In this document: positions 52,817-64,000 of the stretch, in pieces
How positions within the stretch are numbered: the first letter of the stretch is position 1
Layout: each line of letters opens with the position of its first letter
Assembly (NCBI GenBank): GCA_025677815.1
Contig: JAIXMP010000016.1
Span: forward strand, 558,001 to 622,000
From: Phascolomyces articulosus
Taxonomy: Eukaryota > Mucoromycota > Mucoromycetes > Mucorales > Lichtheimiaceae
Direction of reading: 5' to 3'
Length of the DNA: 64,000 bases
Notes under the pieces: generated by a model
Seen by the model: the letters and a program-made list of their open reading frames with translations, nothing else
Told to the model about the DNA's origin: nothing
The model's database searches: none
Position numbers and translations under genes: made by a program

Positions 52817-54895
52817 TTAAATATGCGGAGAAGGATAGTGAGATAAGTCATCGTCAATAAATGCTGCAGGTGGAGCACCTTCATGAAGCACTTCATAATA
52901 AGAAGGTAACTTTTCAGGTAAATGATCGTAATTGTTGTCTCTTGAACGCTGAGTTTGATCGGCATTACTGATAATGTGAATCCAATCATCATCATTGGCA
53001 CTATGATCCCAAGCATCTGGGATTTCTCCTCCTTGTTGATGCAATTGTTCCTCTAATAATTGTTGTTGTTGTACGACAATAGTGGGTAAAGTCATTCCTC
53101 CACCATGATTGACAGGCACAGTACCAATAATGACAGGAAAAGACAGTGACATTTTTCGTATTTCGGGATTACGAAAATGGACAATCACGCGGATTTTATG
53201 GGTAATCTTTAATGAAAAGGTATCGATATCTTGAGCAATATGAGGTGAATGGACAGGAAGAGAGAGTGGAATATGACTGACATCATCTTGTTCTGGATCA
53301 ATGGAGCGTTTGATAACTATAATAAATAAATACATGGTGAATGTATATATATGGTCAGGTCAGTATATATTCATCATTGAAGATCGACTCTTGGCGTAAA
53401 AAAAAAAGCAAGGAGAGAAAAAGAAGTAAAAGAAATAATAATAATAATAAAAAATACAATCATTTTTGCTAAGCAAGCATTATAACAATATAACCAATTT
53501 CTCCTTGTTTTTTCCCCCTTATATATATATAATATCCCCCCGTGTCAAACTTACTTATTGGTCTTGAGGATTTAGAAACAAGTATTTCAGGCGGTAATGG
53601 GTCATACTCTCGGATTCGACCTGCGCGCAACCTGTTTTTTTTATCATTATTATCGTTATTATAATTAACATAACCCATTTTCCAAAATATACACATTGAC
53701 TACTTATTCCTCCTTAAAAAAAACAATATAATACTTACGGATACTTTTCAGTTTGTTCCAAATAAGCTTCTATCCAAGCAATAGAGGCTTCTTCACGTAA
53801 AGGTGTAAAATGACAGACAAGATCAAATTTTTTCTTTTGTAAACATAAATATTTTGTCATAGAAACTTCGTATTTTAAGTGGCGTTCTCTGCAGCCGCGG
53901 TAACGTATCCGTTGTTGATACTCTAGGATCTGCAAACTGCCATGACCATGACAAAACACGTGGATCGGCTTGATAGTACGGAGCAATTTTTGTTTCTGTT
54001 TGGAAAATGCTGTTTGTTGTTGTTGTTGCTGTTCCTGCTGCGGTACTAGTACGGAAGATTGTTCTTGCGATGTTGTTGATGAAGGTGATGCGGTGGATGT
54101 AGAAGATGAAATAAATAATCTGGATGCATTATTGTTGATATTATGATGATGACGTCGGGAAGTAGATTCTTGAGTTGAAACAGAAGATGATGAAGAACGA
54201 CTAAATCTTCGATCTGTAGTAGTTGTTGCATTATCATGATGATTGCTATTATTATTTTTAAGTGGATGGGTGGTCAAGAAACTAAAAGAAGCACTCGATC
54301 TTGCGTTCCAATAAGTAATCTTGGCAATCTCTCTAAAGGATGCCAAGCGTAATTTGGCAGAGAGTTCATAACTAATCGAGTGGCGTGGTAATAAGATAGA
54401 AGGGGGTAATTGATCTGCATTATGAATAGTTAATTCAAAAGGATAACGTGTAATGCCCGCTTCCAATGAGATAATAGGTAATGATTTTGAATCACTATTT
54501 TCACTATTATTGAATAAATGAATTTGTTCTCGAATAATAGTTTGACTAGCACTTGCATATCCCATAGCAGCATTGAGAGCACGTCGAGTCATACGATCCA
54601 TGAGTGGTATATTGCTATTATGATGTAGTACAGCAACGGGCCAAAGTTGAGCATCATTTTCATCAATCAATGGTTCAGTACTTCGTAAAATATCATTGGA
54701 TATAATGTTGCGTACAGTGCCTTTGAGTTGAATCGTGATTTGACGGATTTGAATGGGTCGTAATAAGGTAAGTTGAACATGACCTTTTAATGTAATAGTT
54801 TCATTAGGAATCATATTTTCACCTGTGAAAAGATGAATGGATTCATTTTCAGGTTGAATGTCGATGGATATAACCGACATGGTGTGTTGTTGCAT
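52817..54895 (-). CDS. alpha-arrestin-like trafficking adaptor
   Basis: Adaptor expected to link plasma-membrane transporters or receptors to a Rsp5/NEDD4-type ubiquitin ligase. Three exons: 53739-54895, 53555-53631, 52817-53316; phases agree and give 577 residues. The arrestin N-domain begins IDIQPENESIHLFTGENMIP, with ITLKGHVQLTLLRPIQIRQI and YPFELTIHNADQLPPSILL. A long Ser/Asn/His/Gln-rich insert follows (about 54000-54270). The C-domain has IHVFCHGHGSLQILEY, KYEVSMTKYLCLQKKKFDLVCHF, LPPEILVSKSSRPI and THKIRVIVHFRNPEIRK. Near the end, KLPSYYEVL gives an LPxY motif, a variant of the PPxY ligase-binding motif. The start could be the ATG at 54893-54895 or a second one five codons later. Confidence 0.82.
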
Positions 54896-54902
54896 AAAAT
54901 AA

Positions 54903-54936
<34 letters not shown>
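54903..54936. repeat. (ATG)n trinucleotide microsatellite
   Basis: About 11 ATG/GAT units immediately upstream of the arrestin start codon; seen directly. Confidence 0.9.
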
Positions 54937-55271
54937 GTCTTTATGTATTTTCACTTTTCAGGTGTATATTATTGATGATGATAAATAGGACGAAGAAGAA
55001 GAAGAAAGTATAAAAGAAGTAAAAGAAAAGAAAGAAAAATAGGAAAAAGAGAGAGAGAGATTATAATTATAAGCTTTAAGCGCGCGGGTTTGTGTTTGAT
55101 TTATTTGAAAAGGGGGGAAGGGAAAGTAGGGAAAGCATAGCCACCCAAACCCAAATTATTATAGAATTATGTGTGTGAGTTGTTGTATGTAGCTGTGTGG
55201 TATTAAGAGAAGATAAAGGAAGGTGGAGTGCTTGAATGGGGGGAGAGGGATTGTGTTCACACTATAATAAC

Positions 55272-55312
<41 letters not shown>
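55272..55312. repeat. compound (GT)n(GA)n microsatellite
   Basis: Eight GT units followed by about thirteen GA units; seen directly. Confidence 0.9.
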
Positions 55313-58300
55313 CAGGCTTCTTCGGAAGGGGGTCACATGGCCTTTTTACATCCACTATCAAAGTTTCCAAATTTGTTTCAGGATTTTATGCTTTTTTTGT
55401 AACATCACTTTCTTATTCGCTGATCTTCGACCCGTTATCAACTAGCCAAAAAAAAAAAAAAATTTAAGAAATCAAATATCAATGACGTGCTTTTTATATT
55501 CTTTACTTATTACCTCGTAACAACAAAGCAACGAATAACAAGATGGATATATATAAAGATAAATAGATAAAGATTCCTTATTTTAGAGTCTCTTCTCCAG
55601 AAAGGAATAATCACACATACATAAATATGCTGCTGTTACAATAAATTTCCCACAACACAGACGAAAAAGGTATTTTTTTTATGATGTAGTAAGATGGTTT
55701 AACGTGTTAAGTTTCCCCCCCCCACTCATCTCCTTGTTATAAATCAGAAGTTATTATCAAGTGCATTTTTCTATTTTATGTGGAACCATTCAGCTTTAGA
55801 AGAAAAAGCTTGTGAAACAGTAACGCAGATAACTAAATAAACCAATGTGATTGAAAGAGATCCTTTTGATCAGTGTTCAAAGACCCAAGTTAGCAAATAT
55901 TATCAGTATCATCATCATAAGGTGTTTTTACCCCATATTATTATTTATCGTAAATCTTATTATTATCATGAAAGAAACGAGAATTCTCAGTTTTCTTATT
56001 TCATCGGAAGGGCTTTTCCGGTTTACCAAAAATTTGTCATTAAACAAATATAATGTGAAGTTTTATTGTCACCACAGTAAATATTTTTTTTTAATGAATG
56101 GCAATGACCAATGGTAAAACTCATTCAGAGAATGAGATCACTGGTTCTTTTTTTTTTCAAAGTACATAGTATGTATTGTTATTTTATAATTAGGACAGAT
56201 CACAAAAAAAATATATATAGGATTGGCGCCAAATATATATATATATATATATGTGAGTGCATATAATATAAGAGTGCACCCCACTTGTATATATACGACT
56301 TATAGTAACCATCCTGATGTTCCATTTTATAAATACGTGATGAGGAATGCTGCATAACTGCAAGACTACATCCAGGGCTTGTAAAGAGAGAGAAAGGAGG
56401 TGGGGGGGAGGGAAAGAAGGAGAGAATGTTTTATTTGGTGAGGAGTGAAAATCATGACCTTTTTACATGTAAATAATAATAAATAACTTTAACACTAAAT
56501 AACTTTATTGATTTCTTGTTAAAATTTTATTAAAAACCAATATATAATATCTTATCGAGATGATGATGATGATCATCATCATCAACATCATGGACTAAAA
56601 TGAATGGAAGACCAATTGGTTGTAATAAATTAATTTGTTTTATAATACAATTTTTGCATATGATTTATACTCAAAAACATAAATAAGTTTGTCATAAGAA
56701 AGAAAAAAAAATGCTACGTAATAAATAAATATAAATAATCTAATCAGCTGTTTTACTCACATCCGATGCATAACTATTATTATTAATTGACCTCTTGAAC
56801 AAGTATATAGATTCTTCTTTTCACATAGTATAATAGATTTAAGAAAGACGAAGATCGTTAATAATAATAATAATAATAATAATTTTTTCGATCGGGAAGG
56901 TAATGAAGAATATAGGTGGTATAATAAACAACCTTTCTTGACCCAGAACAAAAAAAAATATCGTTCTTTTTTTACACACGCAAATAATATACTACTTTAT
57001 GGAACGATCTTTAAAAAAAAAAGAACAATAATTATATAACTATATATGTCTTTCTCTCCTGATTTTCTTTTCAGTACTACCTATCACCACTTCTTCAAGG
57101 TTACATGACAGAAAGTAAGAACTCATTTCTACCTTTGATTATTCACAAACCCAAAAACACAGTGTATAATTATTTTATTTTGACAATTTGGCGTAACCAC
57201 AAAGTTTTTCGTGATACGTTCAATTTATGGGTGATAAACAGTTTATAGTTACTATGTGCTACGTCAGTACCATGAAACGCTTTTGTTATTTTATTTTATA
57301 TGGTATAAGTCACACGCAAGTTTTTCTTTCAATTTATTATCTATATTTATCATAATATATATATACGTTTTTTTTTGATGACAGGATATGCGTGAGATAA
57401 ATACTTCCAAATAGTATTAAGCCAAGGATATCCCTCCCCCACATTAAGGTTGAACTCCACCCCCACCTGACTAATGTATAATCAAGTCACATTATGTACA
57501 GTTTAATAAAACGACTATTGGCAATAATAACTTTGTTTTAAAAGTACCCACCAGACTCATGTCGTCAAAGAATGTCGTCGTCGCCGTTGTTGTTGTTCAT
57601 ATATGGATTAATAGCATTGAATGCCCTCATGCATAATCATATAAACAGAGGCTTTGAGTTAACAACTAGTCTTTTCTTTCACTCTTTAAATATTAATAGA
57701 ATTATAGACGTTATTTTATTTACAAAACAATAACAATAACAGTAACAAATAAGAAAGTTAGAAAATAGATACACCTCTTTTAGTAGAAGAGTTTAATAAT
57801 AATAAAAAGCAGTCAGAGGAAGAAGCATTTTTAGGTATGAACTGCAGTATTATTTACATGCTACTTTTTTCATTATTATTATATGGCATTGAAAAGTAAT
57901 ATATGTCATCGTCATTTGTCAGCAGGTAAAAAAAAAAATCTTCCATGTTTTAAATACTGTATATATGACATATATTAATTCGGTTTATATTTATAATATA
58001 GATCAATTAATAATTCAATGTAGTAGAAAGCTTACTTTCATAGAATCAATCTATATAAATAATAAATGAGAGCCACGTTTTACATCGGCAGTTGATCATG
58101 CATTATCCCCCTTCTACTGAGAAAGGAAATTTATGCATATATTTAGACAGTTGACATTTGTCCCAGCGATAAAAGTTAATTTTATTTTTGGCTCCTCCTT
58201 TTTTTATATAAGCCTTCTTCATTCAAGAAAGCTGTATCAGATAAATGTACTCCATTTATGGCAATATTGTATATACCCAACTTCTTGTTGCTATAACATT

Positions 58301-61300
58301 TACTATATTACTCATCAGGTTCTCCCAATTGGTAAAAATATATACTTTTTTCTGATTGATGACAAACACATTATAAAAATGTCTCTCAAAATGGTATATA
58401 TATTATATAAACAAGTAAAATAATAAAACCCTAAACGTTTATATAAGGTGCACAGTAAAAAGTGGATTCTTTTATACTGATTGTCCTATATGATACTGTG
58501 TATTGGCATTTACAGCATGTTTTATATATATATTTTTCATTAATAAGCAATGCATAAACTACAACATCATCTTTTCCAAATTGTTTCTCTAGCCCATTGT
58601 TGTACACCCATGATATCGAAAAAAAAATTGGGAAAAACGAAAACCTATCTGGTGTCATATTGGTTTCCTCAGGCTATAGTAGAAACGATGGATATACTAC
58701 AATTCCATCACCATAATAGAAAACTTTTAATAATATAATCCACAAGCACTATATAATCATCCTCCAAATTCAATTGTTAAAATCACTTTCTTTCCCCAGC
58801 ACCTTTTTGATGTCCCAATAACAAACCAAAATGATAAAATACGATAATGAAAAAATAAAAATAAAATAAAGTGATTGACATATTTCCATTGATTCCAGTT
58901 CTTTATAAAAAAAACCGACCCTTCTTTATACAATTTTCTTTATTAACCCCAAAACAGTAATAATACTACCCATGTTCTTACACACGTAAACTATATATAT
59001 GTTATTGTAAACAGACCGATGAGGCCACGTATGTCTTTATCATTGCTTCTTCTTGACTTTCTACCAGTACTACCTATCTTTATACACACAGCTTTTTTTT
59101 TTTGGTTTAGTTAAACAGAATATATAAAATTTCTACCAATTTCTACTACCTAAATAATAATAAAAAAATACACACGGGTATAGTATAATTAGGTATTTGA
59201 TACAAAGGATATACCAACGGGTTATTGTGACACATGGCTACTGAAAAGTAAATGTACTACACCAGGTACCAGGAAATTATTACAACTACTATAAGTTATA
59301 AATTAGCATAACAAATCTCTCTGTTTTTTATTTTGCTATTTTTATAGATACATATCTTCTATGTACGTAAAATGCGACTTGGCATCGAATGAAGAGAACT
59401 CTTCAGGTATTTTTTATTTATTTATTATCTATAACAAGTCCATCCAAGAAAGTTATAAATAACTTCTTTTGTATAATAAATAATGCCTCATGCATAAAAA
59501 AAAACTGTGGCTTTGTATTATAAGAATAGTAAAGAGTTAAAGTTGCTTATTATTTATTTACAGTAGAGAATGTAAATAACTGATAATAAGGAGGAATTAC
59601 TAATAATAACTTTTTTATTTATTGGGAGTAGAGGCGACGAAGGAGAAGGGGGTTTACCGATGCGTTGCATGATTATTTACATTGACCATGTTGTTCTTTT
59701 GCATCAACCTAAATTTAAATTTCATCCGAACATCATTTTTGTTATTACTATATGACTTAGCTTTCTTCAAAATATTATAGTATCAATCCATCTAATTGCA
59801 TTAGTTTGTTGTTGCTGTTATACATACAATGCTGCATGTGTTTTGTCTTTTTTTTTTTTTTTAGCAAAAAGACAAATTTTAGTTTGTAATCGATAAAAAA
59901 ACAGATCTAATCATTGATGAGACTTACTAATAAATAGACAGATAATGAATATTAAAGATAATTGAAGATCATCTTCGTTATACTCGTTCTTCTTTATCGA
60001 TGATCGTATGGATCGCTCAAATGACGCAATATATGGTTCTATTTTTATTTTTTGCATTACTATATCATTATAATTCTTCGGTAACCCTTATTCTATATGT
60101 ATAAGAAAGGATTATCTCAATAAAAGATCCTTAATATTCGGTAAGAAAAATCTATATAGGTACACTAGAACCCAGGGAAAATGAATTTCTATGTGCTGAT
60201 AATGATGTCATATACTACCCCATGCTTATATAATAAAATGACATTCTATGGATTTTGATTTTTTTACAACATTATGAATAAATGCAGGCAGAGTTGTTTT
60301 ATAATGATTCAATTTGAAGATTTTCTCAGCTTATAGGGAAACGAGAAATAAAGGGAAAACTTATTCCATTTTCTTTGGTGGGTACCATACAAGGAATTTT
60401 CTCATTCTTACAAAATATATTATGTGATGATTATAAGGTTTCTATTATTTTACACACGGTGGATTTTTTATATCATTTTTCGATAACAAGGATTCATCTA
60501 TCGCAACACCATTTTAATCTGATTAAAAAAAATGATAGTCAATTGTTATAAACAATTAGTAAGGATTCAAAATAAGATGTCAGCTATAATAAAAACGTTG
60601 TTCTGGGTGCCGAGTCAAAAAAAGAAAAAATATTCCAGCTCGCAGAATTTATAAACACTTCTTTTTTTTTTGTATAACCCACCCACCTTGCCGGGTTTTC
60701 CATTTTCATTCAAATTTGGAATGATAAAGATGTTCATCATGTGTTTATAGGTAATAGTTACTAATCTCTTCTGTACTCTATGTCATATATAACTTTATTT
60801 CAATCTTGTTAAAAAAAAGGATAATAAATGGCCGGAGTATGTCAAGCGAGAACGGGATAGATAATCTACGCTTGTAAAAAATGATTGGAAAAATTTAGCG
60901 CCACGCCAATCAAATCTAAGGCGTTTAATCATTTTCTATGTGCAGCTCAAGCAAGTAACTAATAAAAACATTAGAATATATGTAATCGAAAGCCACAGAT
61001 TATTGCGTGTTTGGTTTGTAATAATGTGTGGTCCCCTAATATACCCCCAAAACTAATGTTCACACACAGCAATCGAGAGGGAGAAAAAAAAAACCTTGCT
61101 CCGAAGTCTCGCCCACGACCTCTCCTCTTTTTTTTTTTTTTATCACTTTTTCCACATCTCTCTTTTCTTTCTTTCTTTTTCTTTTTCTCTTTGTCGATTT
61201 AACGTTCTTCCACCCTTTTTTTGCGTGGCGTTCTCCAAAACTCCACACAATAGCCTGGCTATTCTTCAGTCAGGCAGTTTTCTCTCTTTTTCTTTCTCTC

Positions 61301-61589
61301 TCTCTTTCGTTTGGCTCTCATTGAAAAGACTCTTTTTTTTATTCTCGCTCTTCCAAAAAAAAAAAAAAACCATACATATATATTTATTATATATATATAT
61401 ATATATATATATTTGTTATTTTCCAGGACGCAAAAACTTTAAAGTTTCTAAAGAAACAAAAAGAAGTTTTTATCATTTGGTTTACCATCTTTTTTTAACA
61501 AGTCATTCACAAACAACCAAAAAAAAGGGGAGGTGTTGTATAGCGTGTTGTCATTTGGTAATTAGACACCTATTTTTTCGTTGGAGACT

Positions 61590-64000
61590 ATGGCAGAATC
61601 TTCTCAACAACACGTTAGTTTCAATATTGGAGACAGTGCATCAACAATGACGACTACTACCACCACTCATGACGACGAATCGGATGGGTATCGAAATTAT
61701 TATGCACCATTATCTCAAACTTTGAATAGTGATCATCAATTATCCCCATCAACGTCACCTGACTCGGAACGTGATCCTCACCATGGTATTTCACCACCTG
61801 GAGTATTGCAACAGCAGCAACCACAACCACCACCTTTACAATCATCATCGTCTTATTATATTCAACAACAACAACAATTAGCATCAAATAAAAATGCCAT
61901 TGACCAGTATGGAGGCCTGTCCATGTCACATACCAATGAAATCATTGACCAATCCAGATCTCATGATTCAGAACAAGTGGTTGAAAGTTCAGAAAATAAA
62001 CGTTATGTTCGTTTGAATACACTCCTTGGTAAAGGCGCTTACAAGGTTGTTTATAAGGCGATTGATCGAGAAGAAGGTTATGAGGTTGCATGGAATACAA
62101 TGCAGGTAAAAAAGAATAAGGAATTGAGTTAGAATGTGAAGGATTTAAAGGAGGGAGGGAGGAGATATGCCACCATGTTTCTTTTTTTGAGATAACTTAC
62201 AAAGAAATATATATATATATATACTTTCCATTTCTAATTATTTAGGCAGCCCCCAAGGACCTCGAACACGAAATTGATATTTTAAAGTCGGTACGACATC
62301 CCAACATTATTGCGTTCCACGATGCTTGGTACCAAAAGAACGAATTTGTTTTTATTACGGAATTGATGACATCGGGTACTTTGCGTGAGTATATTCGTAA
62401 ATTGAGTTTACCAAACAATAAGATTGTGAAACGATGGTCGCGACAAATCCTCAAGGGTCTCGTGTATTTACATGAATACAATCCACCGATTATTCATCGT
62501 GATATCAAATGTGATAATATCTTTATCAATGGTGCCCACGGTGAAGTCAAGATTGGTGACATGGGTACTGCTGAAATGAAAATGGGTAAAAAATATACAA
62601 TTATCGGTACACCAGAATTCATGGCCCCCGAAATGTATGAAGAGCAAGGATATAGTGAAAAGGTTGATATCTATGCCTTTGGTATGTGTCTTTTGGAGAT
62701 GGCCACGGGCGAATACCCTTATGGAGAGTGCAGAAACCCCGCCCAGGTTTATAGGAAAGTTTCTGCTGTAAGTTGTCTTTTTTTTTTTATTTATATATGG
62801 AGAGAGGGTATGTGACCTGATCATCAATCTCTCTTCCTTCTCCTATATAAAAATAGGGTGTCAAACCAGCTTGCCTTCAAACAATTCAGAATCCTGAAGT
62901 GCTGAGCATCATTGAAAACTGTCTGGGACCCGAAGAATCAAGGTAAATAAATAAATAAAAAATATTGGGAGTGAGGAGGAAGGGAAGGGGGGGGAGGATG
63001 AATGCGTACTCAATGGTACTACATTTGTACAAAAAAAGAAACTAAAAGCACTAAAAAAAATTCCGTTTTCTTTATATAGACTTTCAGCCCAAGAAATACT
63101 TGAACATACCTTCCTTGCTGTCGAACCTGATGTTGTCTTACTTGCTGCTGACCCTACACATGTTCATTTAACATTGCAAGTAGTATTCAAAGGATTAGAC
63201 AAATTATCCGTCAAGTTTGATTTTAATGGTGAAACAGACACAGCGGAACAAGTGGTACGAGAAATGATTGAGGAACAAGTTCTTCCTGAACGATATCAAC
63301 ATCATATCACCAAGGAGATTAATCGTATTTTACGCGACTTGGATAAACCTACGGAACCAGAAAAGGAAGTCCATGCTCGACATTCCGTTTGGCGAAGGGA
63401 TACGGATGCTCGTCCCGAAAGTGAAATTCAATCCGAATTGGAAACGGTACGCATAGAACTTGACCGGGTCACGGAACATGCTCGCGATATTGAATCCAAG
63501 TGTGAAGGATTTGAAAATTTGGCAAGGTCGGCGGAATCAAGGTATCGTGATGCTATGCGTAATTTGAGAGAACTTCAAGAGCGTCATAAAATGGAATTGG
63601 AGGCAGCTTCCAAATCATCCTCAACGACCAATACAGGTACTGTTGAACCTTCAACACCTCTTGAAGATCATTCGAATAGTGCGCCACCAGCGGTACCTCC
63701 TCCTGTGGATGTTGAAAAGTTGGAAAGGGAAACACAATCTGAAGTGAATTCACCTTCTGCTCGTGATGCTTTAGTGTCTCGTATTCTTGAAGGTACTTTT
63801 TTTAACACCATGTTGTAATTATTTATATTTCTAAAAGCGCGTTATACTCATTTATGGATTGGTCTAAATATATATAGAATATTCAGATGATACTGACATT
63901 GAAGTATTTGTACAAGATTGCGCACGTGCATCGCATCGAAATGTTGATAAGGCACACGAATGGATCAAAAAATTACAGAACCAAGATATCATGACTGTGG
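61590..64000 (+). CDS. WNK-type protein kinase, 3' end outside window
   Basis: Serine/threonine kinase of the With-No-Lysine family, which in animals controls ion transport and cell volume through SPAK/OSR1. Exons 61590-62105, 62246-62767, 62857-62942, 63080-63792 and 63878 onward, in phase to the window edge. The first 145 residues are Gln/Ser/Pro-rich. Kinase motifs: [11 protein letters not shown], where the Lys in the glycine loop is the WNK-specific catalytic lysine; VAWN, where other kinases have VAx[29 protein letters not shown] and [12 protein letters not shown]. After the kinase comes a PF2-like segment ([18 protein letters not shown], then [15 protein letters not shown]), a coiled-coil region ([19 protein letters not shown]) and a Pro-rich stretch. 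Start is the ATG at 61590. Confidence 0.9.

Larger units (their letters stand above)
54896..61589. other. 6.7-kb AT-rich region without supported genes
   Basis: No convincing coding segment on either strand; short open frames (e.g. near 55228-55467, 55851-56117, 58133-58423) lack domains and splice context. Notable content: ATG and GT/GA microsatellites (separate entries), a purine-rich G tract near 56397-56420, AAT runs near 56860-56882, repeated AT tracts, and a pyrimidine-rich 61120-61340 stretch that looks like the WNK promoter/leader. Confidence 0.45.

Noticed and set aside
55228..55467. 79-codon plus-strand frame over the GT/GA repeat
   Set aside because: Val-Cys and Arg-Glu runs come from the dinucleotide repeats.

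Overview
The window looks like nuclear DNA of an early-diverging filamentous fungus, most likely Mucoromycota (Mucorales-like). Reasons: strongly AT-rich intergenic DNA; many short GT-AG introns (about 50-160 nt), including micro-exons; fungal hallmark genes (class III chitinase, MedA-like regulator, Bck1-type MAPKKK with SAM domain, Atg1, alpha-arrestin, F-BAR/RhoGAP, Zn2Cys6-PAS and GATA factors); and a WNK kinase, which the familiar Dikarya models lack as far as I know. No tRNA, rRNA, CRISPR or intact transposon was recognised. All exon models were assembled by eye from splice signals and reading-frame continuity.

Layout. 1-2615 (+): 3' part of ATG1. 4800-6508 (+): MedA-like developmental regulator. 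6933-9340 (+): RBM39/CAPER-like splicing factor, convergent with MCM3 (9969-13312, -). MCM3 is divergent from a Bck1/Mkh1-type MAPKKK (15157-20120, +). 20561-22860 (+): secreted GH18 chitinase with a CBM19-like tail, followed at once by a 19-bp minisatellite, then a GATA factor (23505-24659, -). 24.7-34.7 kb is the most unusual part: a small gene with two divergent GATA-like fingers (26729-27963, +), a broken coding relic (28437-29226, -), a stretch of decayed coding-like sequence, and a GC-richer five-exon gene of unknown family with membrane segments and internal acidic repeats (32176-34742, -). 35.5-44.2 kb returns to housekeeping and regulation: RPS17 (-) and JMJD7 (+) with start codons only about 150 bp apart, a Zn2Cys6-PAS factor (-), and an F-BAR/RhoGAP protein (-). 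44.2-49.7 kb looks empty but contains at least three short intron-split coding candidates on the minus strand. 49.7-54.9 kb: a SAM methyltransferase and an alpha-arrestin (both -). 54.9-61.6 kb: a 6.7-kb AT-rich stretch with no gene I can support. 61590-64000 (+): WNK kinase, cut by the window edge.

Functional themes: signalling to cell wall and cytoskeleton (MAPKKK, RhoGAP, chitinase), nutrient response (ATG1, GATA, Zn2Cys6-PAS, arrestin), and replication/translation (MCM3, RPS17, JMJD7, RBM39). The best candidates for something undescribed are the two-finger GATA-like gene with its decayed neighbour and the repeat-bearing membrane protein at 32176-34742.
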